Source: Actinomadura roseirufa (GTDB taxonomy: Bacteria > Actinomycetota > Actinomycetes > Streptosporangiales > Streptosporangiaceae). Taken from it: 63,520 nt of DNA. The stretch covers positions 1-63,520 of the forward strand of contig NZ_CAACVB010000016.1 in NCBI RefSeq assembly GCF_900659635.1, read 5' to 3'. A program made the position numbers and the translations under genes. Under the pieces are notes generated by a model that saw only the letters and a program-made list of their open reading frames with translations, was not told the origin of the DNA and searched no databases. Below are positions 16,377 to 24,278 of the stretch, piece after piece. Within the stretch, counting starts at the first letter, position 1. Each line of letters starts with the position of its first letter.

Positions 16377-17689
16377 CGCTGCGGGACCAGGTCGAGCTGT
16401 TCGGGGCGTCGCTCGCCGGGGACGCCGAGGCGGAGTGGCCGCGCCTGCTGGTGCTGGACGCGCTCGGGGCCGGGCTCGCGGGCCGGGCGCACCCGGCCCC
16501 GGCGGCGCTGCGACGCCTGGCTCCCGCCCCGCCGCCGCTCTCGTCCGGCGACGCACAGCTGATCGGCGGCGGACGGTGCGACGCGGTCACGGCCGGGGCG
16601 GCCAACGCGGCGGCGGTCCACGCCCTCGACTTCGACGACACGCACCGGCCCTCGCTCGTCCACGTCTCCAGCGTCCTCGTGCCCGTCTGCCTCGCGCTGG
16701 CGGAGCGGGAGGACCTCGATCTCGGGCGGTTCCTCCGGGCCTATGCCCTCGGCCTGCGCTTCACCGCGTTCGCCCAGCGGATCGGCCCGATGCTCAACGC
16801 CGCGGGCTACCACACGACCGCGGTCCTGGGGGCGGTGGTCGCGGCCGCGGCGGGCGCGTGGGTCCTGGACGAGGACCCGCGGCGCGCCGCCGTGGCCGCG
16901 GAACTGGCCGCGACGTCCGCGATGGGCCTGACGGCGAGCTTCGGCACCGACGCCAAGCCGATCCAGGTCGGCTTCGCCGCCGCGAACGCCGCGCGGGCCG
17001 CGCTCCTGTCGGGTTCGGACGTCACCGTCCCCCGCGGTTTCACCGGCCCGGACGGGCTCGTCGCGCGGCTCCTGGGCGCGGACGCCCCGCACCTGCTGCG
17101 CTGGGGCGATCGGTGTGACGACGGGGCGGTGGGCGTCGTGCCGAAGCCGTACCCGTGCTGCTATCTCATCCATGGGGCCGTCCGCTGTGCCCTCGATCTC
17201 CGCGAGCGGATCGCCGGCGGCGACCGGATCGAGACCGCGCGGGTGACGATCGGCCCGCTGGCGGCCGACCTCGCGCTCAAGGCCCCCGTGCCGGGCGACG
17301 CGCAGACCGCGAAGTTCAGCACGGCCTACTGCGTCGCCCACGTGCTGGCGACGGGGCACCTGGGGGTCTCGGACTTCGACGACCCGCTGGGTCCCGGCGA
17401 CGCCGAGACCCGGCGGATCCTCGGCGGGCTGACCACCGAGATCGACCCGTCCCTCGGGCCGGTCGCCGCGACGGTGACGGTCCGCCTCCGGTCCGGGCCG
17501 GAGCACGAGGCGTCCTTCGACCCGGCCGCCGCCACCGCCATGTCACGCGACGACCTGGTCGGCAAGTTCCGCTCGAACGCGTCCCGGACGATCACGGCCG
17601 GCCGCGCGGAGCGCCTGGAGCAGGACCTCCTGACCCGGGATCCAGCGTTCTCCGTCCGCGCGCTCGCCGAGCACCTCGCGGCCGGCTGA
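16373..17689 (+). CDS. MmgE/PrpD family protein
   Basis: A 438-residue protein starting at MTLRDQVELFG, where ATG 16373 overlaps the upstream stop. It has the MmgE/PrpD pattern: AANAAAVHALDFDDTH, GYHTTAVLGAVVAAAA, ASFGTDAKPIQVGFAAANAARAALL and PKPYPCCYLIHGAVRCALDL. Family members are 2-methylcitrate dehydratase, cis-aconitate decarboxylase and iminodisuccinate epimerase, acting on polycarboxylic acids. Next to a TcuA-like flavoenzyme this hints at a di- or tricarboxylate intermediate (inference). It is the last gene of the operon. Confidence 0.85.
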   Translation: MTLRDQVELFGASLAGDAEAEWPRLLVLDALGAGLAGRAHPAPAALRRLAPAPPPLSSGDAQLIGGGRCDAVTAGAANAAAVHALDFDDTHRPSLVHVSSVLVPVCLALAEREDLDLGRFLRAYALGLRFTAFAQRIGPMLNAAGYHTTAVLGAVVAAAAGAWVLDEDPRRAAVAAELAATSAMGLTASFGTDAKPIQVGFAAANAARAALLSGSDVTVPRGFTGPDGLVARLLGADAPHLLRWGDRCDDGAVGVVPKPYPCCYLIHGAVRCALDLRERIAGGDRIETARVTIGPLAADLALKAPVPGDAQTAKFSTAYCVAHVLATGHLGVSDFDDPLGPGDAETRRILGGLTTEIDPSLGPVAATVTVRLRSGPEHEASFDPAAATAMSRDDLVGKFRSNASRTITAGRAERLEQDLLTRDPAFSVRALAEHLAAG

Positions 17690-17711
17690 CCCGCGCGGGG
17701 CGGTGCGGGTC
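17688..17711. terminator. short hairpin between convergent genes
   Basis: GACCCGC (17688-17694) pairs with GCGGGTC (17705-17711). It overlaps the ends of both the MmgE/PrpD gene and the convergent permease gene. The stem is only 7 bp. Confidence 0.3.
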
Positions 17712-19101
17712 AGCGCGCCACGACCTCCGCACGGCGTGCGCGGCGTGACTTGATCTCGTAGGCCAGGAGCGTCCCGCCGACGGCGGCGGCGACCCCGGCG
17801 ACGACCGGCAGCGCCCCGCCCGACGTGGCGACCGCGGCGAACGCCAGGACCAGCAGCGCCACCACGACGCGGCTCAGCCAGGGGAAGCCCCACATCCGCA
17901 GCCGGAGCAGCTCCGGCGACTCGGCCTCCATGCGGCGGCGCAGCCGCAGCTGGCTGAGCGCGACGAAGACGTAGAGCAGCAGCACCAGCAGCCCGGCCGT
18001 GTTGATCAGCAGGTCGAAGGCGTCGTCGCCGGCCGCGAACGCGGCGGTCATCAGGACCAGGGCGAGCGCGGCGCCGCCGAGCAGGGCGGGCGCGGGCACC
18101 CCGGAGCCGCGCACCCGGGCCGCCGCCGCCGGGGCGTCGCCGCGCGCGGCCATCGCGCCGAGGACGCGGGACGCCGCGTACAGCGCCGCGTTCATCACCG
18201 ACAGGACCGCGACCAGGACGACCCAGGTCATCAGGGTCGCCGCGCCGGGCACGCCGAGCTCGGCGATGGCGGTCGCGAACGGGCTGTCGGTGCCGTTGGA
18301 CGGGACGCGGTTCCACGGCACGACCGCCAGGATGACCAGCACCGAGCCGACGTAGAAGATCAGGACCCGCCAGACGACCCGCAGGGTGGCCCGCGCGACC
18401 TCCTTGGCGGGCTCGGCCGACTCGGCCGCCGCGATCGTGACGATCTCCGCGCCGAAGTAGGAGAACAGCACGGTGACCAGGGCGGTGAGCACCGCGCCCC
18501 AGCCCTTGGGGGCGAACCCGCCGTGCTCGGTCAGTGCGGCCAGGCCGTTCCCGGCGCCGCTCGACGGCCACAGCCCGAGGGCGTACAGCGTCCCGGCGCC
18601 GAGGAACGCCACGATCACCGCGACCTTGGCCGAGGCCAGCCAGAACTCGGTCTCGCCGAACAGCCGCACCGAGACGAGGTTGGCCGCGGTGAGCGCCACC
18701 AGCAGCGCGGCCGCCACCGGCAGCACCGGCACGCTCGCCGACAGGGAGTGCAGCAGCTTGGCGCCCGCCACGCCCTCGAACGCGACCGCGACGATCGCGA
18801 ACAGCCAGTAGCACCAGCCCACCAGGAACCCGGCGCGCGGGCCGAGCGCGGCGCGGGCGTAGTCGGCGAACGAGCCCGCCGAGGGCCGCGCGGCGGCCAT
18901 CTCGCCGAGCATCCGCATCACCAGGATGACGATCAGGCCGCCCAGGACGTAGGCGACCAGTGCCGCCGGGCCGGTGTCGGCGATCACCTTGCCGCTGCTG
19001 ACGAACAGGCCGGCGCTGATGACGCCGCCGAGCCCGATCATGGTCATGTGCCGTCGTTTGAGTCCGCGGTGGAGCGTTCCCTCGCTGTCGTGCCGGGTCA
19101 T
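17710..19101 (-). CDS. amino acid permease (APC superfamily, AAT/GabP-like)
   Basis: A 463-residue transporter with about 12 predicted membrane spans. The N-terminus GLKRRHMTMIGLGGVISAGL with FVSSG is the AAT-family signature for transport of amino acids such as GABA, and RMLGEMAAARPSAGSFADYA is conserved too. The substrate is not predictable. GGGAG lies upstream of ATG 19101. A hairpin at 19192-19219 separates it from the upstream hydratase gene, so it is probably its own unit or a read-through target. Confidence 0.87.
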   Translation of the reverse strand: MTRHDSEGTLHRGLKRRHMTMIGLGGVISAGLFVSSGKVIADTGPAALVAYVLGGLIVILVMRMLGEMAAARPSAGSFADYARAALGPRAGFLVGWCYWLFAIVAVAFEGVAGAKLLHSLSASVPVLPVAAALLVALTAANLVSVRLFGETEFWLASAKVAVIVAFLGAGTLYALGLWPSSGAGNGLAALTEHGGFAPKGWGAVLTALVTVLFSYFGAEIVTIAAAESAEPAKEVARATLRVVWRVLIFYVGSVLVILAVVPWNRVPSNGTDSPFATAIAELGVPGAATLMTWVVLVAVLSVMNAALYAASRVLGAMAARGDAPAAAARVRGSGVPAPALLGGAALALVLMTAAFAAGDDAFDLLINTAGLLVLLLYVFVALSQLRLRRRMEAESPELLRLRMWGFPWLSRVVVALLVLAFAAVATSGGALPVVAGVAAAVGGTLLAYEIKSRRARRAEVVAR

Positions 19102-19191
19102 GGCGTTCGGCTCCCTGCTGTTCTCGGGGTGGGGAGGTCGGGGCCCCGGCCCAGGGCGGGCCGGGTCCCTGCGTAGCGGGGGGCGGATCGG

Positions 19192-19219
19192 GCGGCGGGC
19201 CGCGCACGCGGCCCGCCGC
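19192..19219 (-). terminator. terminator after the enoyl-CoA hydratase gene
   Basis: A GC-rich stem: CGGCGGGCCGCG (19193-19204) is exactly complementary to CGCGGCCCGCCG (19207-19218), with one further G-C pair outside. It lies just after the hydratase stop on the minus strand. There is no T-run. Confidence 0.55.
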
Positions 19220-19226
19220 GGGGCGG

Positions 19227-20015
19227 TCAGTCGCCGCGGTAGACCGCGGGGCGCCGCTCGGCGAAGGACCGGACGCCTTCGAGGACGTCCTGACCGCGCA
19301 GGCAGGCCAGCAGCCCCTCGGTCTCCAGGGCGAGCACCTCCTCCAGGTCCAGTTCCCAGACCCGGTGCATGGCCTTCTTGATCATGCGGACGGGGGTCGG
19401 GGCGGCGCCGGTGACGCGTCCGGCCAGCTCCAGCGCCGCGTCGAGCAGCCCGGCGTCGGGGACCAGCCGGCTGACGAGCCCGGCGCGGTACGCCTCGGCC
19501 GCGTCGATGGTCTCGCCGGACAGCAGCAGGTCCACCGCGCGGCCGTGGCCGATCAGGCGGGGCAGCGAGTACAGCACCCCGTTGCTCGGGAACAGGCCGC
19601 GATGCACCTCCTTGAACGCGAACGAGGCGGAGTGCCCGGCGAGCCGCAGGTCACTGGCGATGGCCAGCTCCACCCCGACCCCGACCGCGATCCCGTTGAC
19701 CGCCGAGATGATCACCTTGGGGTGGCCGGTGAACAGGCGCGTGAGGTCCTGGAGGGCGTTGGTCCGCTCGACCAGGTCGGCGTCGGTCCCCGCGGCCAGC
19801 TGGGCGCCGGCCTCCTTCAGGTCGGTCCCGGCCGAGAAGGCGCGGCCCCTCCCGGTGAGCACCACGGCGCCCACCGCGTCGTCGCGCGCCGCCTCGTCCA
19901 GCGCGGCGACCAGCTCGCCGTAGGTGCGCTGCCGGAAGGCGTTCAGCACCTCCGGCCGGTCGAAGGTGACCACCAGGGCCGAGCCGGCGCGGCGCACGTG
20001 CAGATCGGTGCTCAT
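19227..20015 (-). CDS. enoyl-CoA hydratase/isomerase
   Basis: A 262-residue crotonase starting at MSTDLHVRRAG; ATG 20015 overlaps the ligase stop. AFSAGTDLKE (59-68) and VGVGVELAIASD (111-122) form the oxyanion region, with Glu116 and Glu136 at the catalytic positions. The middle Gly of the usual GGG is replaced (VGVG). It would hydrate the enoyl-CoA made from the acid activated by the neighbouring ligase. The operon order is LuxR-HTH protein, TetR, ligase, hydratase. Confidence 0.85.
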   Translation of the reverse strand: MSTDLHVRRAGSALVVTFDRPEVLNAFRQRTYGELVAALDEAARDDAVGAVVLTGRGRAFSAGTDLKEAGAQLAAGTDADLVERTNALQDLTRLFTGHPKVIISAVNGIAVGVGVELAIASDLRLAGHSASFAFKEVHRGLFPSNGVLYSLPRLIGHGRAVDLLLSGETIDAAEAYRAGLVSRLVPDAGLLDAALELAGRVTGAAPTPVRMIKKAMHRVWELDLEEVLALETEGLLACLRGQDVLEGVRSFAERRPAVYRGD

Positions 20016-21595
20016 CGGGCCTCCTCCAAGGCGTCGTAGGCGCCGCCCGTCCCGGCGGGCAGCAGGTGCTTGGCGATGCGTTCGGACGGCGTCATAGGGA
20101 ACGCCTCGACGAACTCCACGAACCGCGGCGCCTTGAAACCGGCCAGCCGCGCGCGGACGAAGGCGACCAGCTCGCGCGGCTCGACGGGCTCCGCGAGTTG
20201 CACGAACGCCTTGACCTCCTCGCCGAGCAGCGCGTCGGGCTCCGGCACGACGGCGGCGGCGCGGACGGCCGGATGGCCGGTCAGGACCGCCTCCACCTCG
20301 GCGGCGGCGATGTTCTCCCCGCCCCGCCGGATCATCTCCTTCAGCCGTCCGACCAGGTGGAAGTGGCCGCGCGGGTCCCGGTAGCCGAGGTCGCCCATGG
20401 GATACCAGCCGTCGCGCAGCAGCGGCTCGTCCCGGTTCCAGTACCCGGTCAGCATCGGCTCGCCGCGCACGACGATCTCGCCGACCTCGCCGTCGGCGGC
20501 GTCCGTCCCGTCCTCCCGGACGACCCTGGCCTCCTTGCCCGGCACGGGTGCTCCCATCGAGCCGGTGCCGACGCACGCGGTGTCCTCCGGCCGGACGGTC
20601 AGCACGACCCCCGCCTCGGTGCTCCCGTACGCCTCCCGCCACGGCGCGCCCCAGCGCTCCTCGATCGCGGCGTGCAGCGCGGGCGTGATCCCCGAGCACA
20701 GGACGAGCCGGACGCGGTGGTCCCGGTCCAGGTCGGGGTCGGGCGGCTGCTTGAGCAGCAGCAGCGGCATCGTTCCGAGCACGTAGAAGAACGTGACGCC
20801 GTGCTCGCGGACCGACGGCCAGAAACCCGAGGCGGAGAAACGCGGAAGGATCACCAGGGGGACGCCGGTGAGCAGGCACAGCACCGTGTTCCACTGCGGG
20901 TCCATGTAGTAGAAGGGCTGCGCGGTGAGGTCCACGTCGTCCGGCGTGACGGCGGCGACCTCGGCGGCGAGCTCGGCCAGGTGGAGCCAGTAGCGGTGAG
21001 TGAGCATGCAGCCCTTGGGGAAACCGGTCGTCCCCGAGGTGTACTGGAGGTTCAGCAGGTCGTCCCAGCCGACGCCGGGCAGGTCGCGGACGCCGGACGC
21101 GGCGGCGAGCTCCCTCCCCGCGTCGAAGGCGCCGGCGGCGGCCTCGCGCGCGGGACCCGCGTCGGCGGGGTCGAGCAGCCCGACCTCGCCGAAGCCCAGC
21201 GCCAGCAGCGCCCCGGCGGCGTCGGCCGAGCCCGCCAGGCCCAGCACCGCGCCCGAGTCCCCGACCACGTGGGCCAGGTCAGCGCTGCGGTAGCCGGGGT
21301 TCACCGGGACGATCACCGCGCCGAGCTTGGCGATCGCCAGCCAGGCGACCGGGAAGCCGACGCCGTTCCCCATCATCACCGCGACCCGGTCGCCCCGGCG
21401 GGCACCGTGCGCGGCCAGCACGTTCGCCAGCCGGTTGGTCCGGTCCTCCACCTGCGCGACCGTGGTGTCCGTACCGGCGAAGCGGAACAGGACCCGGTCG
21501 CCGTCGGTGGCGGCGCGCTCGCGCAGCAGCCCGCCGAGACCGCCCGCCACCCGCGCCGCCGTCCCTCCCGCCGCGTCCCGCGACGCGGCGCTCAC
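20012..21595 (-). CDS. acyl-CoA synthetase / AMP-dependent CoA ligase
   Basis: A 527-residue ANL-family ligase starting at GTG 21595, which overlaps the TetR stop (GTGA); upstream extension is spurious. The AMP-binding P-loop LQYTSGTTGFPKG is at 183-195, followed by EAYGSTEAG, the adenine-binding YPMGDLGYRD and the hinge LKEMIRRGGENIAAAEVE. The C-terminal catalytic Lys lies in TPSERIAKHLL. It resembles crotonobetaine/carnitine-type and medium-chain ligases. It would activate a carboxylic acid using ATP for the downstream hydratase. Confidence 0.9.
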   Translation of the reverse strand: MSAASRDAAGGTAARVAGGLGGLLRERAATDGDRVLFRFAGTDTTVAQVEDRTNRLANVLAAHGARRGDRVAVMMGNGVGFPVAWLAIAKLGAVIVPVNPGYRSADLAHVVGDSGAVLGLAGSADAAGALLALGFGEVGLLDPADAGPAREAAAGAFDAGRELAAASGVRDLPGVGWDDLLNLQYTSGTTGFPKGCMLTHRYWLHLAELAAEVAAVTPDDVDLTAQPFYYMDPQWNTVLCLLTGVPLVILPRFSASGFWPSVREHGVTFFYVLGTMPLLLLKQPPDPDLDRDHRVRLVLCSGITPALHAAIEERWGAPWREAYGSTEAGVVLTVRPEDTACVGTGSMGAPVPGKEARVVREDGTDAADGEVGEIVVRGEPMLTGYWNRDEPLLRDGWYPMGDLGYRDPRGHFHLVGRLKEMIRRGGENIAAAEVEAVLTGHPAVRAAAVVPEPDALLGEEVKAFVQLAEPVEPRELVAFVRARLAGFKAPRFVEFVEAFPMTPSERIAKHLLPAGTGGAYDALEEAR

Positions 21596-22221
21596 GCCCG
21601 CCGCCGGGTGGCCAGGTCGAACATCGTCACCAGCTCGGCGACGCAGTCGGCCAGGTCGACGGCCTCCTCGTCGAAGACCCACTGGAGCATCACGCCGTCG
21701 ATCGCGCCCTGGACCGTGGCCGCCAGCGTCCCCGGCGAGAAGCCGCGGAAGTCGCCGCTCTCCTGCCCCCGCCGCAGGATGCCCTCCAGGTGGTGGCGGC
21801 ACGGGTCGTACATGTCGGCATTGAAACGGCGCTTCGCCTCCGGTGACCCGAAACTGCCCCAGATATCCACCAGTGCCACGAAGTTGGCACGGTTGGCGGC
21901 CATGAACTCGAAGCTGGCCTCGATGAAGGCGCGCAGCCGGCGCGGAGCGTCCGGCGCCCGGTCCACCCGGGCCTTGATGAACCGGTTGGTCTCGGTGAAC
22001 AGCGCGTTGACGACCTGCTCGATCAGCTCGTCCTTGCCGGCGAAATGGTAGGAGATCACTCCCTTGCTGACGCCGACGTCCTGGGCGATCCGGGCCAGCG
22101 ACGCCTGCGGCAGCCCGGCGCTCGCGATGGTGGCGATGGCGCCCTCCACGATCTGCCGCCGCCGCGCCTCCTCGATGAACGAGGTCTTCTTCTGGCCGTC
22201 CTGATCAATTTTTGACCGCAT
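21592..22221 (-). CDS. TetR family transcriptional regulator
   Basis: A 209-residue TetR repressor. The HTH is at about 25-68: RRRQIVEGAIATIASAG, then LARIAQDVGVSKGVISYHFAGKD. The C-terminus FVALVDIWGSFGS..KRRF and an internal GAIDGVMLQW resemble regulators of fatty-acid and CoA-ligase genes. It precedes the CoA ligase and probably controls its own operon. A 14-base palindrome TGACCGCATGGCCA (22213-22226) spans its start codon, and an inverted copy lies at the divergent serine-hydrolase start. Confidence 0.88.
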   Translation of the reverse strand: MRSKIDQDGQKKTSFIEEARRRQIVEGAIATIASAGLPQASLARIAQDVGVSKGVISYHFAGKDELIEQVVNALFTETNRFIKARVDRAPDAPRRLRAFIEASFEFMAANRANFVALVDIWGSFGSPEAKRRFNADMYDPCRHHLEGILRRGQESGDFRGFSPGTLAATVQGAIDGVMLQWVFDEEAVDLADCVAELVTMFDLATRRRA

Positions 22222-22243
22222 GGCCAGAATTCAATCCCGGTGG
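22208..22243. repeat. 36-bp inverted repeat, copy A, over the TetR start codon
   Basis: Positions 22208-22243 are the reverse complement of 22581-22616 at 34 of 36 bases. The repeat holds the first 14 bases of the TetR gene and its 22-base leader. Its core TGACCGCATGGCCA (TGRCC-N4-GGYCA) is palindromic and suits a TetR operator. Confidence 0.8.
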
Positions 22244-22246
22244 AGG

Positions 22247-22519
22247 TCAGCGAGGCAAGCCCCGCCCGCCGACCGTACGGATTCCCCCACCCCGCCCGTC
22301 CGCCGCGAGGTAGACCAGCACCGCCAGCACCCGGCGGTTCCCGGCCGCCGACGCCGTCAGCCCGAGCTTGCCGAATACCGCCGTGACGTGCTTCTCGACC
22401 GCGCTCAGCGACACGTACATCTGGTCGGCGATGCCGGAGTTGGACCATCCCTCCGCCATCAGGGCGAGCACCTCCCGCTCCCGGGGGAGCAGTGAGTCGT
22501 TCCAGCCGGAGTCGGGCAT
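22247..22519 (-). CDS. small LuxR-type HTH protein, no receiver domain
   Basis: A 90-residue protein consisting almost only of a GerE/LuxR DNA-binding domain: LLPREREVLALMAEGWSNSG, then IADQMYVSLSAVEKHVTAVFGKLG. ATG 22519 has an excellent ribosome-binding site (GAGGAGG), so this is not just a fragment of a longer reading frame. The C-terminal tail is Gly/Arg-rich. It lies between the two inverted-repeat copies and 25 bases before the TetR gene. It may be a stand-alone regulator or a truncated response regulator that kept or gained a start. Confidence 0.65.
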   Translation of the reverse strand: MPDSGWNDSLLPREREVLALMAEGWSNSGIADQMYVSLSAVEKHVTAVFGKLGLTASAAGNRRVLAVLVYLAADGRGGGIRTVGGRGLPR

Positions 22520-22580
22520 GGCGGCACCTCCTCGGTGCGGGAAACCGCAGGATTCAGGCGGACCTCTTGTCTCACTCATA

Positions 22581-22616
22581 CCACCCGGATTGGATTCTGG
22601 CCATGCGGTCAAAAAT
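22581..22616. repeat. 36-bp inverted repeat, copy B, over the serine-hydrolase start codon
   Basis: The partner of 22208-22243. It includes the serine-hydrolase ATG (22603) and the palindrome TGGCCATGCGGTCA (22598-22611). The two copies flank the small LuxR-type gene in opposite orientation, so both divergent genes have the same 22-base leader. Confidence 0.8.
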
Positions 22617-23751
22617 GAGACATCGCGGCCAGATGATCATCGGCGTCCTGGCGGCCACGGCCCTCGCCGGCACCCTCACCGTCCCGGCGCACGCCCAGGC
22701 GAGGCCCGTGGACCAGCGGTTCCGCTGCCTCCTCGACGGCGTCGTCACGCCTCCCATCCCGGGGGCGATCCTCACCGTCACCGGCCCCGCCCTGACCTTC
22801 GACGGCGCCGCCGGTTCCTACGTCCTCGGCGGCCGTGCCCTGCGCACCACCGACGCCTTCCGCACGGCGAGCGTCACCAAGACGATGACCGCGGCCGTCG
22901 CCCTCCGCCTCGCCGAACGCGGCGACCTGCGCCTGGACGCCCCGATCGGCCGCTACCTGGACGCGAAACTCGTGGCGCGCATCCCCTACGGCTCGCGCAT
23001 CACCGTCCGGCAGCTCCTGAACCACACCGCCGGTCTCTACGACTACGTGGAGAACGACGAGTGGTTCCAGTACGTCCTCGACCACCCGTACAAGATGTGG
23101 AAGCCCAGGGAACTGGTGGACTGGGCACTGCGCAAGGGCAAGCCCTACTTCGCGCCCACCCAGGGCTACCACTACTCCGACACCGGCTACGTCCTGGCCG
23201 GCCTCGTCATCGAGAAGGCCGCACGTGAACCGCTGCACCGCCTGTACCGCTCGATGCTCCTGCGCCCTTTGAAGATGGACCGCACCTACCTCGAATGGTG
23301 GGAGAAGCCCCGCGGCCCCCGCGCCCACAACTATCTCGGTGACCGCGACACCTACGACTACAACCCGACGTTCGACACGTTCGGCGGGGGCGGCCTGGTC
23401 TCCACGGGCACCGACCTCAACCGCTTCATGCGCGGCCTGTTCGAGGGCAAGGTGTTCAAGCGCCCGTCGACCCTCCGCACGATGCTGCAGATCACCCCGC
23501 AGAGCATCAAGGCCGGGGGACCCTACGGCCTGGGCATCAGCCGCGTGAGCGTCGGTGGCGAGACCGGCTACGGCCACAGCGGCTTCTTCGGCGCCTTCCA
23601 GGTCTACATCCCGAAGAAGCGCCTGGCGGTCACCGGCACCTTCACCCAGGCGCAGATGGTGGCCAAGGAGAAGGAGAACCAGTTCATCGAGAACGCCCTC
23701 CTGGCCGCCCTCCGCAAGGCCACCCCGGCCCCCTGCGATCGCCGGTCCTGA
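22603..23751 (+). CDS. secreted serine hydrolase (class C beta-lactamase/DD-peptidase family)
   Basis: A 382-residue exported protein with an N-terminal signal (MRSKMRHRGQ, a hydrophobic stretch, then VPAHAQA). The active-site motifs are Ser90-Val-Thr-Lys93 (SxxK), Tyr191-Ser-Asp193 in the place of YxN, and His326-Ser-Gly328 in the place of KTG. This fits secreted D-Ala-D-Ala carboxypeptidase/esterase-type enzymes rather than a proven beta-lactamase. The start may be ATG 22603 or ATG 22615. The first sits inside the inverted repeat shared with the TetR gene, suggesting common control. Confidence 0.82.
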   Translation: MRSKMRHRGQMIIGVLAATALAGTLTVPAHAQARPVDQRFRCLLDGVVTPPIPGAILTVTGPALTFDGAAGSYVLGGRALRTTDAFRTASVTKTMTAAVALRLAERGDLRLDAPIGRYLDAKLVARIPYGSRITVRQLLNHTAGLYDYVENDEWFQYVLDHPYKMWKPRELVDWALRKGKPYFAPTQGYHYSDTGYVLAGLVIEKAAREPLHRLYRSMLLRPLKMDRTYLEWWEKPRGPRAHNYLGDRDTYDYNPTFDTFGGGGLVSTGTDLNRFMRGLFEGKVFKRPSTLRTMLQITPQSIKAGGPYGLGISRVSVGGETGYGHSGFFGAFQVYIPKKRLAVTGTFTQAQMVAKEKENQFIENALLAALRKATPAPCDRRS

Positions 23752-24038
23752 GGATCCGGCACCTCACCGGCGGGGACGCACCAGCCCGACCGGGCCGGAG
23801 CGTCCCCGCCGCGCGTCCATCCGCCTTATATGGCATTCCACATCAAATCCCTTAAAGCGGGCATTTTGCGCAGGGGTGACGACATATCGCCTGTGTCGTT
23901 TGACGGGAATGATGGTTTCTGGTGGGCACGAGTCGGGCATGCGTGCATTGCGGGGCCGAGTGATGCGATGACCCTCTTGTGTGGACGCCGGCAGGTCGGT
24001 CGATGTGCCGTCCGTGAAGCGGGTGGGTGCTGCACGCC

Positions 24039-24251
24039 ATGACGAATACACCGGAGAACGGCGATGGGTCCGACGAGCCGGCAGAGCAGGGGACGCCGCA
24101 CAGGCCCATGAGAGGCATGATCCCGACGCCCAAGTCGGAAATCGACAGGGCAAAACCATACATCCCTGACATCGGCGAGAAGGATGACGAGGAAGCCGAT
24201 GACGAGGAACCCGATTCGCCACCGGAGACGGACGGCGAAAGGGACGAGTGA
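24039..24251 (+). CDS. small acidic protein, unknown
   Basis: A 70-residue protein, MTNTPENGDGSDEPAEQG..., with a middle part MRGMIPTPKSEIDRAKPYIP and a strongly acidic C-terminus. No known domain is recognised. It lies 27 bases upstream of a papain-fold-like gene in the same direction, so the two are probably co-transcribed. The DNA here, and the gap 23752-24038 before it, is less GC-rich than average; that gap holds no clear gene. It could be a peptide substrate, an inhibitor or an independent small protein. Confidence 0.5.
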   Translation: MTNTPENGDGSDEPAEQGTPHRPMRGMIPTPKSEIDRAKPYIPDIGEKDDEEADDEEPDSPPETDGERDE

Positions 24252-24278
24252 CTCAGCTTTCAGGCAAGGAGAAGTCTT

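Noticed and set aside
23830..24172. Short frames 23830-24042 (+) and 23852-24172 (-) as genes
   Set aside because: No ribosome-binding site, no family pattern, and they overlap the better-supported 70-codon frame and its leader.
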